Part shown: one piece after another, positions 39,411 to 47,348 of the stretch
Position numbering within the stretch: position 1 is the stretch's first letter
Layout: each line of letters starts with the position of its first letter
Source: Candidatus Poribacteria bacterium
GTDB lineage: Bacteria; Poribacteria; WGA-4E; WGA-3G
Assembly: GCA_022394775.1 (NCBI GenBank)
Contig: JAGFCB010000055.1
Location: 1-59,661, forward strand
DNA length: 59,661 nucleotides
Reading direction: 5' to 3'
Translations under genes and position numbers: made by a program
The notes under the pieces: model-generated
The model's database searches: none
Seen by the model: only the letters and a program-made list of their open reading frames with translations
What the model was told of the DNA's origin: nothing

Positions 39411-40217
39411 ATGAAATTAGGTCTATGCACTATCGCTTTTCAGGATAAACCGTTGGAAGAGGTTATCGACATCGCAGCGGATCACGGTTTTGATGGCATT
39501 GAACTCTGGGGGAAACCGCCGCATTTGCCAACCGACTACGACGAAAACTATGCTAAAAATGTTAAGGATATGGCACAGCGGAAAGGCTTAGAAATCTCAG
39601 CGTTCGGTTCGTATATTGACCCCTTAATGCACCTCCATCAAAAACACTTTGAAGAAGCCTTTAAAATAGCACATGACCTTGGTACCGACGTTGTCCGAAT
39701 CTGGTCAGGCGGCGGTCCCTCAAGATCGATTACTTCCACCGATAAACGCTTGATTCATTTCCGCTTGGTGAGCATTACGCAGTGGGCAAATTTTCGTAAT
39801 ATCCGGCTCGGCTTAGAAATGCACAATAACCATTTGACTGACAACGCCGAAAGCATCTTAGCGATCATTGAAGATGTTAAACTGCCCGCGCTGAAAACCT
39901 ACTATCAACCGCTCGTCCGGGCAGATGCCGATGAACCGCATGCTGCTGCTGAGAAACTTGCTGCACATATTGTAAACGTCCACGCGCAAAACTTTGATGA
40001 GAACGGTAAAGCATGCCCCATCGCGGAGGGTGTAGTGGATTACGCCCGAATCGTCGAGATTCTCAGTAAAGCCGAATACGACGGATACCTGGAAGTAGAG
40101 TTTGTCCATGGTGATAATAAATTGGAGGCACTCCAACGCGATCGCGACTACCTCGCAAGTTTAATTAACACAACAGATACAGAGGCGTTGAAGAATCTGG
40201 ACACGGACCCCGTGTAA
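39411..40217 (+). CDS. sugar phosphate isomerase/epimerase-like TIM-barrel protein
   Basis: The 268 residues belong to the xylose isomerase-like (AP_endonuc_2) superfamily. It starts MKLGLCTIAF, has DHGFDGIELWG in the second strand-helix unit, and keeps likely metal ligands in LGLEMHNNH, VNVHAQNF and YLEVEFVHG. Relatives interconvert keto-sugars or inositols using a divalent metal. It may act with the Gfo/Idh/MocA oxidoreductases that recur in this window, which is a common pairing in sugar and inositol catabolism. The start ATG 39411 has TAGGGGAA before it. Confidence 0.88.
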   Translation: MKLGLCTIAFQDKPLEEVIDIAADHGFDGIELWGKPPHLPTDYDENYAKNVKDMAQRKGLEISAFGSYIDPLMHLHQKHFEEAFKIAHDLGTDVVRIWSGGGPSRSITSTDKRLIHFRLVSITQWANFRNIRLGLEMHNNHLTDNAESILAIIEDVKLPALKTYYQPLVRADADEPHAAAEKLAAHIVNVHAQNFDENGKACPIAEGVVDYARIVEILSKAEYDGYLEVEFVHGDNKLEALQRDRDYLASLINTTDTEALKNLDTDPV

Positions 40218-40267
40218 GATTGCAGAAACTCTCCGAAACAAGGGATAGAAAGCATCCGGGTAGCTGC

Positions 40268-40894
40268 ATGCGGTTAGAGGTAGGTATCATCGCATTGGTA
40301 GAGGAGGTTCTTGGAATAGCAGCAGAACGCCGCGCCCAATTTGACTGGCTCCGAAACAAACCGTGTCCTCAACACTTCGGTGAACATTACGATGCAATGA
40401 TGGCACTTTACGCTGAACTCGGAGGCGACTGGGAAGGCACAACCGCGAAAACCGACGGGTACTTGATTCCTGATGCCTACTTTCCAGAACCCTATCGCTT
40501 TATTTTTGAGTTTGACGAACTGCAACATTTCACACAATTTCGCGAACGGACATTCCAGTTTTACCCAGTGAATATCCCGCTTGCCTTTGTGCCAGAGAAA
40601 TATCGGCAGTTTTGTCAGCAACACCACGTCGCGGCACTCGCAAAAGGGCCGGAGCGGTTCCGACGACGGACAGCGGATTTTTCCTACATAAACGGACGGG
40701 CTGCACAACGCGCTTTCTTCGATACGTTTCGGGATTGGTTACCACCGCTGCACGGGCTAAACCCAACTGTCCGGTTAGCCGAATTTGAAGTCATGCCTAT
40801 CCTGGACGGACAATTAAGTGACGATACTGCCAAGGCTTACATGGAAACCCTACTTCACGAACGGCTCAATAAATCATCAATCGCTTTGAAATAA
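40268..40894 (+). CDS. unknown protein with a nuclease-like LIPDAYFP...FEFDELQHF motif
   Basis: I know no name for this 208-residue protein. The central segment LIPDAYFPEPYRFIFEFDEL followed by QHFTQFR resembles the PD-(D/E)xK-type core of Vsr/DUF559-like nucleases (pattern PD, strand, E-x-D, then QHF). The usual D-G after E-V is here D-E. The remainder is mixed alpha/beta with no signal peptide. Two starts are possible: ATG 40268 and a TTG at 40220 just after the isomerase stop; neither has a good ribosome-binding site. The gene ends inside the first copy of a 17-nt duplication that brackets a hairpin repeat. Confidence 0.7.
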   Translation: MRLEVGIIALVEEVLGIAAERRAQFDWLRNKPCPQHFGEHYDAMMALYAELGGDWEGTTAKTDGYLIPDAYFPEPYRFIFEFDELQHFTQFRERTFQFYPVNIPLAFVPEKYRQFCQQHHVAALAKGPERFRRRTADFSYINGRAAQRAFFDTFRDWLPPLHGLNPTVRLAEFEVMPILDGQLSDDTAKAYMETLLHERLNKSSIALK

Positions 40895-40981
40895 TTGGAA
40901 ATTACGCGCCCCCCTTGCAGGCGGGGTTCAAACCCCGCCTACAGTGGGTAGGGAAAAAAGAAATTCAATCGCTTTGAAATA
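40877..40981. repeat. hairpin repeat bracketed by an exact 17-nt direct duplication
   Basis: TCAATCGCTTTGAAATA occurs at 40877-40893 and again at 40965-40981. Between them is a perfect 10-bp hairpin (AGGCGGGGTT/AACCCCGCCT, 40919-40940) followed by ACAGTGGGTAGGG. The first duplicate contains the last codons of the upstream gene and part of its stop. This is what insertion of a short element with target duplication would leave. Confidence 0.85.
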
Positions 40982-41009
40982 GAACAAAAGGTAGGATAGA
41001 TAACGCTAC

Positions 41010-41939
41010 ATGAGCATGCGAAAGCCTGAAAAAGTGAATTTTTCAGAATATCCACTACTTCAGTCAATAGGACAAACACCGCTCGCAAAAATAAATATCT
41101 TCACCGATGAGTTGCCAAACGTTGACATCTATGCGAAGATTGAAACTTACAACCCGGGTGGTTCAATTAAGGACCGGCCGGTCTTAAGAATGCTCACCGA
41201 GGCGATTGCATCGGGAGAACTCACACACGAAAAGGTTATCCTCGACTCGAGTTCCGGCAACGCAGCGATCGCATACGCTATGATAGGCGCAGCCCTCGGC
41301 TACAAAGTTGAACTGGTAATCCCAGACAACGCCAGCGAAGAACGGATAAAACGTATCCAATCGCACGGGGCAAACATCATCCACACCGACGCGCTTCTCG
41401 GTTACGATGAGGCACTCCGGGAAGTGGATCGACGCTATGAAGCGCGACCTGAGCGGTATTTTTTTAATTCGCAATACGACAATGACAACAATTGGCTGGC
41501 GCACTATGAAACCACGGGGGTCGAAATCTGGGACCAAACAGGTGGAAAAGTCACACACTTCGTCGCTGGCGTTGGGACGGGCGGCACTATTACCGGTGTC
41601 GGCAGGCGGCTGAAAAACTACAACCCTAACATCCAAGTTTACTCTATTTCGCCAGAAGTGTTCCCCGGTATTGAAGGACTCAAACCGCTCGGGGACCCAG
41701 AGAATATTGTGCCAGCAATTCTGGACGAATCCATAATTGATAGCCGCATCCCGACGACGATTGAAGACGCTTACGAAATGTGCAGTCGCCTCGCACGACA
41801 GGGATGGTTCGTCGGGCAATCCTCCGGGGGTTACCTCTACGGCGCATATAAAGTTGCACAAGAAATACAAGAAGGCGTAATCGTCACAGTCTTTAACGAC
41901 CTCGGTGAACGCTACTTTAGCACAAGATTATGGGATTAA
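41010..41939 (+). CDS. cysK: cysteine synthase-family PLP enzyme
   Basis: The 309 residues show the fold-type II PLP pattern: PLLQSIGQTPL, ETYNPGGSIKDRP with the PLP Lys54, DSSSGNAAIAYAMIGAALGY (the more common TSGNTG loop is SSGNAA), the phosphate cradle VGTGGTITG, and GQSSGGYLYG near the end. It most likely makes cysteine from O-acetylserine (or O-phosphoserine) and sulfide; cystathionine beta-synthase is an alternative. With sulfate adenylyltransferase at the other end of the window it fits sulfate assimilation, but the genes are 16 kb apart. AGGATAG is upstream of ATG 41010; a DUF1015 gene follows after 13 bases. Confidence 0.9.
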   Translation: MSMRKPEKVNFSEYPLLQSIGQTPLAKINIFTDELPNVDIYAKIETYNPGGSIKDRPVLRMLTEAIASGELTHEKVILDSSSGNAAIAYAMIGAALGYKVELVIPDNASEERIKRIQSHGANIIHTDALLGYDEALREVDRRYEARPERYFFNSQYDNDNNWLAHYETTGVEIWDQTGGKVTHFVAGVGTGGTITGVGRRLKNYNPNIQVYSISPEVFPGIEGLKPLGDPENIVPAILDESIIDSRIPTTIEDAYEMCSRLARQGWFVGQSSGGYLYGAYKVAQEIQEGVIVTVFNDLGERYFSTRLWD

Positions 41940-41952
41940 CCCAAGGAGATCC

Positions 41953-43203
41953 ATGGCAACAACAGTTATTCCATTTTGCGGGTTACGTTACGACGCGACC
42001 CAAGTAGAAGCGATCGCCAACGTCATAGCACCGCCATACGATGTCATCAAACCCGAAGAACGGGCAGTTTTAGAGGCACAACACCCTGCCAACATCATCC
42101 GCTTAATTTTGAGCCAATCCGAGGCTGATGACACTAACGATGCAAACCAATACACACGTGCAGCTACACTGATGAATCAGTGGATCTCAGATGGTACCCT
42201 CGTACGGGACGCGACCCCCCGCTATTATATCTACGATCAATCATTTAATGCCCCGGACGGAAAAAACTATACACGCCGCGCCTTAATCGCACTCGTGAAA
42301 CTGGAACCCTTTGAAAACCGGATTGTCCTACCCCACGAAAAGACCCACGCAGGACCGAAAGCAGATCGGCTGAATCTCATGCGCGAATGCCACGCTAACC
42401 TAAGCCCGATCTTCCTAATCTACGCCGATCCGGCTGGTAACATTGAACAGATCATGGAAAGCTTCACCGATGACCGCCCGCCCGAAATTGATTGCTCAGA
42501 AACCTTTGGTAGTACGCACCAATTGTGGTGTTTAGAGGATGCTGAGCGTAACCTCGAAATTCAAAACCTGTTTTCATCAATACCGCTTCTAATCGCTGAT
42601 GGACATCACCGTTATGAAACCGCCCTCGCTTTTCAAGAAGAGATGGCGCATACCGGATTATCCGGCTACGGGTATATGATGGTGAACCTTGTCAGGATGG
42701 AATCACCGGGCTTGGCTGTTTTAGCGATTCATCGACTGCTGGATAACCTTAACGCTGACAAAATTGCTCATGCCATCTCCAAACTCCCCGAAGTATTTGA
42801 AGTACATGAGATTGACACACAAGCAGACCTTATGGCAAAATTGGAGGCAGTTAAAGGAAAATCGCCAGCGATCGGAATGTATACTGCAGACAATAACTAT
42901 CGTCTACTCATCCCACATTCAGTAACGTCTGGGGAATTAGACGTAACACTCGTTCAAGAAACCCTCATTAGGGAGATGTTTCAGATTGAGACGTTAGCGG
43001 ATCATATTAGCTACACCGCTTATGCGGATGATGCCGTTGCCCACGTGAAAGCTGGAGCGGATCGTGTCGCACTCTTCATGAATCCGACTCCTGTTGAACA
43101 GGTCTTGGATGTAGCTATGGCGGGTTCAACAATGCCACAAAAATCCACCTACTTCTATCCGAAGATGGCAACAGGCTTCGTTTTGAACCTATTGAACCGG
43201 TAA
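41953..43203 (+). CDS. DUF1015 family protein
   Basis: This 416-residue protein is the normal length for DUF1015. Family features are the opening IPFCGLRYD...VIAPPYDVI, LPHEKTHAGPKADRL, and IADGHHRYETALAFQEEM, an HHRYE motif suggestive of a metal or active site. The reaction is not established; related proteins are often near serine or phosphoserine metabolism, which suits the preceding cysteine synthase. The start ATG 41953 has AAGGAG directly before it, and the cysK stop is 13 bases upstream, so the two are coupled. Confidence 0.92.
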   Translation: MATTVIPFCGLRYDATQVEAIANVIAPPYDVIKPEERAVLEAQHPANIIRLILSQSEADDTNDANQYTRAATLMNQWISDGTLVRDATPRYYIYDQSFNAPDGKNYTRRALIALVKLEPFENRIVLPHEKTHAGPKADRLNLMRECHANLSPIFLIYADPAGNIEQIMESFTDDRPPEIDCSETFGSTHQLWCLEDAERNLEIQNLFSSIPLLIADGHHRYETALAFQEEMAHTGLSGYGYMMVNLVRMESPGLAVLAIHRLLDNLNADKIAHAISKLPEVFEVHEIDTQADLMAKLEAVKGKSPAIGMYTADNNYRLLIPHSVTSGELDVTLVQETLIREMFQIETLADHISYTAYADDAVAHVKAGADRVALFMNPTPVEQVLDVAMAGSTMPQKSTYFYPKMATGFVLNLLNR

Positions 43204-43234
43204 CGCCGTTAACTGTAACTTTTGAAGGCAACCG

Positions 43235-44275
43235 ATGCATCACGAACACGAAAGAGATACTTTAGCATTTACGCACCAGTTATACGCTGAGACACCGCGC
43301 CAGTTAGCATTTCAGGCGACGACTGTGGCTGAAGCAGAAGCGTGGCAACACAAGATGCGGGCAAAACTTACTGAATTGGTGGGTGGTTTCCCGCAGGAAA
43401 AGTGCGATTTACAACCGGAAGTTTTGGAATCGCGAGAATTCACAGACTATACCCGTGAAACAGTTCAGTTCAGGAGTCGTGCACATTCGCTTATTTTTGG
43501 CTACTTCCTCTCTCCGAAAAATAGTAAGCGTTCAACGCCAAACCCGACGATTCTCTGTTTAGCAGGGCACGGGCGCGGTGTAGACGACATCGTCGGAATT
43601 GAGGAAGACGGTCGTATGCGAACTGAATACGGCGGCTATCAGAACGATTTCGCGCTCCAATGTGTGGCACACGGGTACACTGTGCTTGCCATCGAACAAT
43701 TCGGGTTCGGACACCGGCGCGATGCTGTTGCTCATCAAAAAGGTGGTGGAAGTTCTTCGTGCCAACCGAGTGCGGGTGCCGCGCTGTTGTTAGGACAAAC
43801 GATGGTCGGCTGGCGGGTTTACGACGCGATACGTGCGTTTGACTATCTATCAACCCGTCCGGAGGTTGATATGAACCGTCTCGGCATAATGGGAATTTCT
43901 GGCGGCGGTACAACAACCTTCTTCACCACAGCGATTGACACTCGCATTAAAGCAGCGGTTGTGAGCGGCTATTTCAATACTTTCCGGGATAGTATCCTGA
44001 GTCTGAGCCATTGTATAGACAACTACATACCGAATGTGTTACAATATGCTGAGATGTATGACATCGCGGGGTTGATTGCCCCACGTGCACTGTTTGTTGA
44101 ATCCGGCACCGAAGATACCATCTTTCCGATTGAAGCCACACGATTTGCGGTTAACGAGGCAAAAGCGATTTTCAATTGCTTTAATGCCGACGACAAATTA
44201 GGACTTGAGGTATTTGAGGCGGGACATAGTTTCTATGGTGTCGGCGCATTTGAATTTCTTAAACAGGTCTTATAA
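43235..44275 (+). CDS. alpha/beta hydrolase (acetyl xylan esterase/dienelactone hydrolase-like)
   Basis: The 346 residues have a complete hydrolase triad: nucleophile Ser in GIMGISGGGTTT, Asp in VESGTEDTIFP, and His in FEAGHSFYG. The fold begins near residue 100 (ILCLAGHGRGVDDIVG) after an N-terminal helical region. Relatives remove acetyl groups from polysaccharides or cleave small esters. No signal peptide is present, so it is cytoplasmic. It begins 31 bases after the DUF1015 gene and is followed directly by a hairpin repeat (44287-44313). Confidence 0.88.
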   Translation: MHHEHERDTLAFTHQLYAETPRQLAFQATTVAEAEAWQHKMRAKLTELVGGFPQEKCDLQPEVLESREFTDYTRETVQFRSRAHSLIFGYFLSPKNSKRSTPNPTILCLAGHGRGVDDIVGIEEDGRMRTEYGGYQNDFALQCVAHGYTVLAIEQFGFGHRRDAVAHQKGGGSSSCQPSAGAALLLGQTMVGWRVYDAIRAFDYLSTRPEVDMNRLGIMGISGGGTTTFFTTAIDTRIKAAVVSGYFNTFRDSILSLSHCIDNYIPNVLQYAEMYDIAGLIAPRALFVESGTEDTIFPIEATRFAVNEAKAIFNCFNADDKLGLEVFEAGHSFYGVGAFEFLKQVL

Positions 44276-44286
44276 TACTACACGCC

Positions 44287-44334
44287 GCAGGCGAGGTTTC
44301 AAACCTCGCCTGCAAGGAAACTGCGTAAGTCGTA
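44287..44334. repeat. perfect 13-bp hairpin repeat with CTGCGTAAGTC flank
   Basis: GCAGGCGAGGTTT and AAACCTCGCCTGC are perfect complements around one base, followed by AAGGAAACTGCGTAAGTCGTA. It sits between the hydrolase and the cinA-like gene and might also slow transcription. The short A-run after it is on the wrong strand for a plus-strand terminator. Confidence 0.85.
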
Positions 44335-44351
44335 TAAAAAAGGGGAATAGA

Positions 44352-45146
44352 GTGGCAATTGAACTATTTTCGATCGGCACAGAATTAGTGCTCGGACAGA
44401 TTCAGGATACCAATGCCCACTGGATTGCGCAGCAGATCCTTCAGATCGGTGGGGAATTACGACGGGTGACAATGCTACGTGACAACGCCGAAGAGATGTC
44501 CGAGGCACTCGATTCGGCAGTCAAAAGAGAAACATCTCTTATCCTCACGACAGGTGGACTTGGACCGACACCTGATGATATGACTGTCGAGGTTGTAGCA
44601 TCACTGATCGGCACAAAACCTGTGGTGAGCGAAGAGACTGTCGCTGAATTTCGGAAACGCCGTGAGATGTCAGAAAACGACCCACTCAACGAAGCACTGA
44701 CAAAAATGGCAACCGTGCCAGAAAATGCCACTGTCTTACAAAACCCAGCAGGGTGGGCACCCTGTATCAGCGTTGAACACCAAGCGTCTACATTTATGAT
44801 GATGCCCGGTCCACCTCGTGAAATGAAAGCTATTTTTGAAACTCACATTCAACCGTTGATTGCTGAACGTTACCGCGCAGAGATTACCACAGCGCGGGTT
44901 TATGTAAGCATGTTTGAAGCCGAAGTTTCGCCACTGATGCAAAAAGTGATGGAACGCCACCCTGATGTCTATCTAAAGGCGTATGTCTCCCTCCGCGACG
45001 CGGACGGAAATACCATGCCCGTAGATTTAGTCTCGACAAGTACGGACAAAACGGATGCTGAGACGCAATTGCAGCTCGCGACCGATTACTTCCAAGAACT
45101 TGTCGTTGAAGCCGGAAAATATTTTAGTCTTAAAGCCGAATCATAG
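44352..45146 (+). CDS. CinA N-terminal (molybdopterin-binding-like) domain protein
   Basis: The 264 residues cover only the COG1058 domain: AIELFSIGTELVLGQIQDTN, LTTGGLGPTPDDMTVE, LQNPAGWAPC and MMMPGPPREMKAIFE. The C-terminal NMN deamidase domain of full-length CinA is missing. COG1058 proteins hydrolyse ADP-ribose or nicotinamide nucleotides in pyridine-nucleotide repair; the fold is shared with MoaB/MogA. The start is GTG 44352 with AAGGGGAA before it; the long upstream frame lies in the preceding gene and repeat. Confidence 0.9.
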   Translation: MAIELFSIGTELVLGQIQDTNAHWIAQQILQIGGELRRVTMLRDNAEEMSEALDSAVKRETSLILTTGGLGPTPDDMTVEVVASLIGTKPVVSEETVAEFRKRREMSENDPLNEALTKMATVPENATVLQNPAGWAPCISVEHQASTFMMMPGPPREMKAIFETHIQPLIAERYRAEITTARVYVSMFEAEVSPLMQKVMERHPDVYLKAYVSLRDADGNTMPVDLVSTSTDKTDAETQLQLATDYFQELVVEAGKYFSLKAES

Positions 45147-45186
45147 GTGTACACTGTAAGTGCACCAACTCATAGGTGTTCACCGT
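45143..45186 (+). repeat. short direct repeat TCATAGGTGT(A/T)CAC before infA
   Basis: TCATAGGTGTACACTGT at 45143 and TCATAGGTGTTCACCGT at 45170 are 27 bases apart, starting at the cinA stop codon. They could be a regulator site or a worn hairpin. Confidence 0.45.
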
Positions 45187-45237
45187 GCCTTTCGCAAGAA
45201 GGCACTCGACTGCACCTCTAACAAGGAGATTTATACT

Positions 45238-45609
45238 GTGAATCGTAAACCTTCAGGAAACAGACGAAAGCCGCAGACGCGGTACGCCAACCCGCCTCGC
45301 CAGAAGCGGAAGTCACAACCCAAAAAACGAAAGGACACTGATGCCGATGTCGATATAGAGGTCGCGGGTGAAGAAGAAGAAGAAAAAGCCCCCTCTAAAA
45401 ACGATAAGATAGAGGTTGAAGGTACTGTCGTCGAACCCTTACCAAATGCGATGTTTCGTGTGGAATTGGATAACAAACATCAAATCCTTGCGCATATCTC
45501 CGGCAGAATGCGGAAGTTTTTCATCAAAATTTTGCCCGGTGACAAGGTAACAGTGGAGCTCTCTCCTTACGATCTCACGCGAGGCCGTATTACCTACCGG
45601 AAAAAATAG
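45238..45609 (+). CDS. infA: translation initiation factor IF-1 with a long N-terminal extension
   Basis: The last 70 residues are an ordinary IF-1 (S1/OB fold): [40 protein letters not shown] and [22 protein letters not shown]-1 binds the ribosomal A site during initiation. Typical IF-1 is about 72 residues; this one has about 51 more, with a basic half ([20 protein letters not shown], then [10 protein letters not shown]) and an acidic half ([18 protein letters not shown]). The start is GTG 45238 because AAGGAG lies 9 bases before it; no good start exists nearer the IF-1 core. The gene is apart from the usual ribosomal protein cluster, so a second ordinary infA could exist elsewhere. Confidence 0.9.
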   Translation: MNRKPSGNRRKPQTRYANPPRQKRKSQPKKRKDTDADVDIEVAGEEEEEKAPSKNDKIEVEGTVVEPLPNAMFRVELDNKHQILAHISGRMRKFFIKILPGDKVTVELSPYDLTRGRITYRKK

Positions 45610-45629
45610 TTTCCCCAATAGGCGTGTCG

Positions 45630-45648
45630 GCGCGGTTTTCGACCGCGC
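45630..45648. repeat. hairpin repeat (GCGCGGT/ACCGCGC)
   Basis: A 7-bp perfect stem, 20 bases after the infA stop. It is a short member of the covarying hairpin family. Confidence 0.55.
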
Positions 45649-45732
45649 ACCGATTCCGTTTGCTATAGACACGCTTTTCAAACGCGCATCCGTTTACAAA
45701 GCAACCACTTTACCGTCTGACAGAGAAGTGCT

Positions 45733-46548
45733 ATGAAACCTGCCGTTTTAGCTCGGACCCATAACGCAAATGAAAAGGAAACGACTCGGCTCCTCAATGC
45801 TATTGAAGCGAAACGAGGGCAGGTAGAGGAACTCACTGTAACGGTTGAAAAACTTCAGTCAGAAGTTGACTCATTTCAACACCACTACAATGCACACATC
45901 AGCCGTTACTATCTTGAACTTGACAAAGTTGAACTCGAAACAAAAGAATACCGCCTCCGACTCCAATTGCGTAGAGAGAATGTGAACGAGGCAGAGATAG
46001 AAGCACGTGTCGAATCCTGCTTCAGAACAAGCCGTGCCCGTGTCGAGGTACAGGAGGCAGTAGACGATTCACAACCAACTCCGCAAGCCGACCAACTCCC
46101 TGCCCCTCAAGCAAAACATCTGCAAAACCTCTACCGCAAACTCGCTAAACGGTACCACCCCGACAAAACTATAGATGCCAAAGAACAGCACAAACGAGAG
46201 CAGCTGATGCCACTTATCAACCGGGCATATCATGAGCAGGACATTCAGACGCTGGAGCGGTTAAGCCTTGGGGAAACAGATCTACACATCTCCGAGAAAA
46301 CGGATGCTGAAAAACGGGCAGCATTACAAGCAGAACTCCGAAATCTTAACCGTGCAGCAAGCGAACTGCGTTTGGAGATCAATCGGCTCAAAACAGGACG
46401 CACCTATCAACTGAAGCAACAGGTAGAAAAGGCTAAGAACGCCGGGACAGATCTTCTCTCTGGACTCGCAAAAGATTTAGAACGGAAAGTTAAAGCGAGC
46501 CAATCGCATTTGGCACGCCTGATCAATATGTGGCACCGCACTCAATGA
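45733..46548 (+). CDS. J-domain protein flanked by coiled coils
   Basis: This 271-residue protein has a coiled coil at about residues 12-105 (heptad-like RGQVEELTVTVEKLQSEVDS) and a short Pro/Gln linker. A J-domain-like segment at about 127-180 carries the HPD motif at 142-144 (LYRKLAKRYHPDKT), and a second coiled coil runs from about 190 to the end. J domains stimulate the ATPase of DnaK-type chaperones. Classic DnaJ Gly/Phe and zinc regions are missing, so it is a type III J protein that probably delivers a specific client. GAGAAG precedes ATG 45733. Confidence 0.85.
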   Translation: MKPAVLARTHNANEKETTRLLNAIEAKRGQVEELTVTVEKLQSEVDSFQHHYNAHISRYYLELDKVELETKEYRLRLQLRRENVNEAEIEARVESCFRTSRARVEVQEAVDDSQPTPQADQLPAPQAKHLQNLYRKLAKRYHPDKTIDAKEQHKREQLMPLINRAYHEQDIQTLERLSLGETDLHISEKTDAEKRAALQAELRNLNRAASELRLEINRLKTGRTYQLKQQVEKAKNAGTDLLSGLAKDLERKVKASQSHLARLINMWHRTQ

Positions 46549-46599
46549 CAGCGGAACACCTAAAACAATTTATAGATGCCTTTTCGAAAGGAATCAACC

Positions 46600-47334
46600 A
46601 TGCAACTCAAAGACAAAGTCGCTATTATTACGGGTGGGGGACGCGGTATCGGTAGATCCATCGCTATGGCTTATGCTGCCGAAGGTGCCAGCGTCGTCAT
46701 CGCTGCACGAAGTGCCGCACAACTTGAAGAGGTCGCCACAGAAATAACAGCACAAAGCGGCGAAGTCCTTACCGTGCCAACCGATCTGCGAATCCGAGCA
46801 GATGTGGAAAACCTCGTTCAGAAAACTGTGGATCAATTCGGCCGGATAGATATACTTGTGAATAATGCTGGCATCAATCCGAGAGGTCTTTTTATAGATT
46901 CTACCGACGAAGAGTGGGAACAAGGATGGCAGATTAATGTGATGGGTGTTGTATACTGCTGTCGTGCTGTGCTGCCAGTCATGCAGCAACAGAGAAGTGG
47001 TAATATCATCAACGTTGGTTCCGGTATGGGACAGGTTGGACGCTCGAACCTTAGCGTCTATTGTGCCTCTAAAGCGGCACTGCACGGACTCACGCAGTCG
47101 ATTGCTGAAGAGGTATGGGAAGACGGCATCATAGCGAATGTGCTTATTCCCGGTCCGGTGAGAACCGAACTCTCAAAGCCTGCTTGGGAAAATTCGGAAA
47201 CCTTCAGAGGGCAAAGCGATCCGTGGAAAGAACCGGAGCAGGTTGTTGCATCGGCACTCTTCCTCGCGACACAATCGCCTGCTACCGGCATGACGGGTCA
47301 GATCCTCAGCATCATGCGCCGAAATAGCCCGTAA
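46600..47334 (+). CDS. short-chain dehydrogenase/reductase
   Basis: The 244 residues have the complete SDR set: TGGGRGIGRSIAMAYAAEGA, ILVNNAGINPRG, catalytic Ser in NVGSGMGQVG, and YCASKAALHG. It resembles 3-oxoacyl-ACP reductase (FabG) and sugar or alcohol dehydrogenases; the family does not reveal the substrate. AAAGGAA is before ATG 46600. It is convergent with a Gfo/Idh/MocA gene whose end is 14 bases away. Confidence 0.92.
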   Translation: MQLKDKVAIITGGGRGIGRSIAMAYAAEGASVVIAARSAAQLEEVATEITAQSGEVLTVPTDLRIRADVENLVQKTVDQFGRIDILVNNAGINPRGLFIDSTDEEWEQGWQINVMGVVYCCRAVLPVMQQQRSGNIINVGSGMGQVGRSNLSVYCASKAALHGLTQSIAEEVWEDGIIANVLIPGPVRTELSKPAWENSETFRGQSDPWKEPEQVVASALFLATQSPATGMTGQILSIMRRNSP

Positions 47335-47348
47335 GATACACGATATTT

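Noticed and set aside
41184..41870. 228-residue open frame antisense to cysteine synthase
   Set aside because: The plus-strand protein has all PLP motifs; the antisense frame is a shadow.
45160..45237. Longer N-terminus for IF-1 starting at 45160
   Set aside because: It would translate the direct repeats and the AAGGAG ribosome-binding site; GTG 45238 is well placed after that site.
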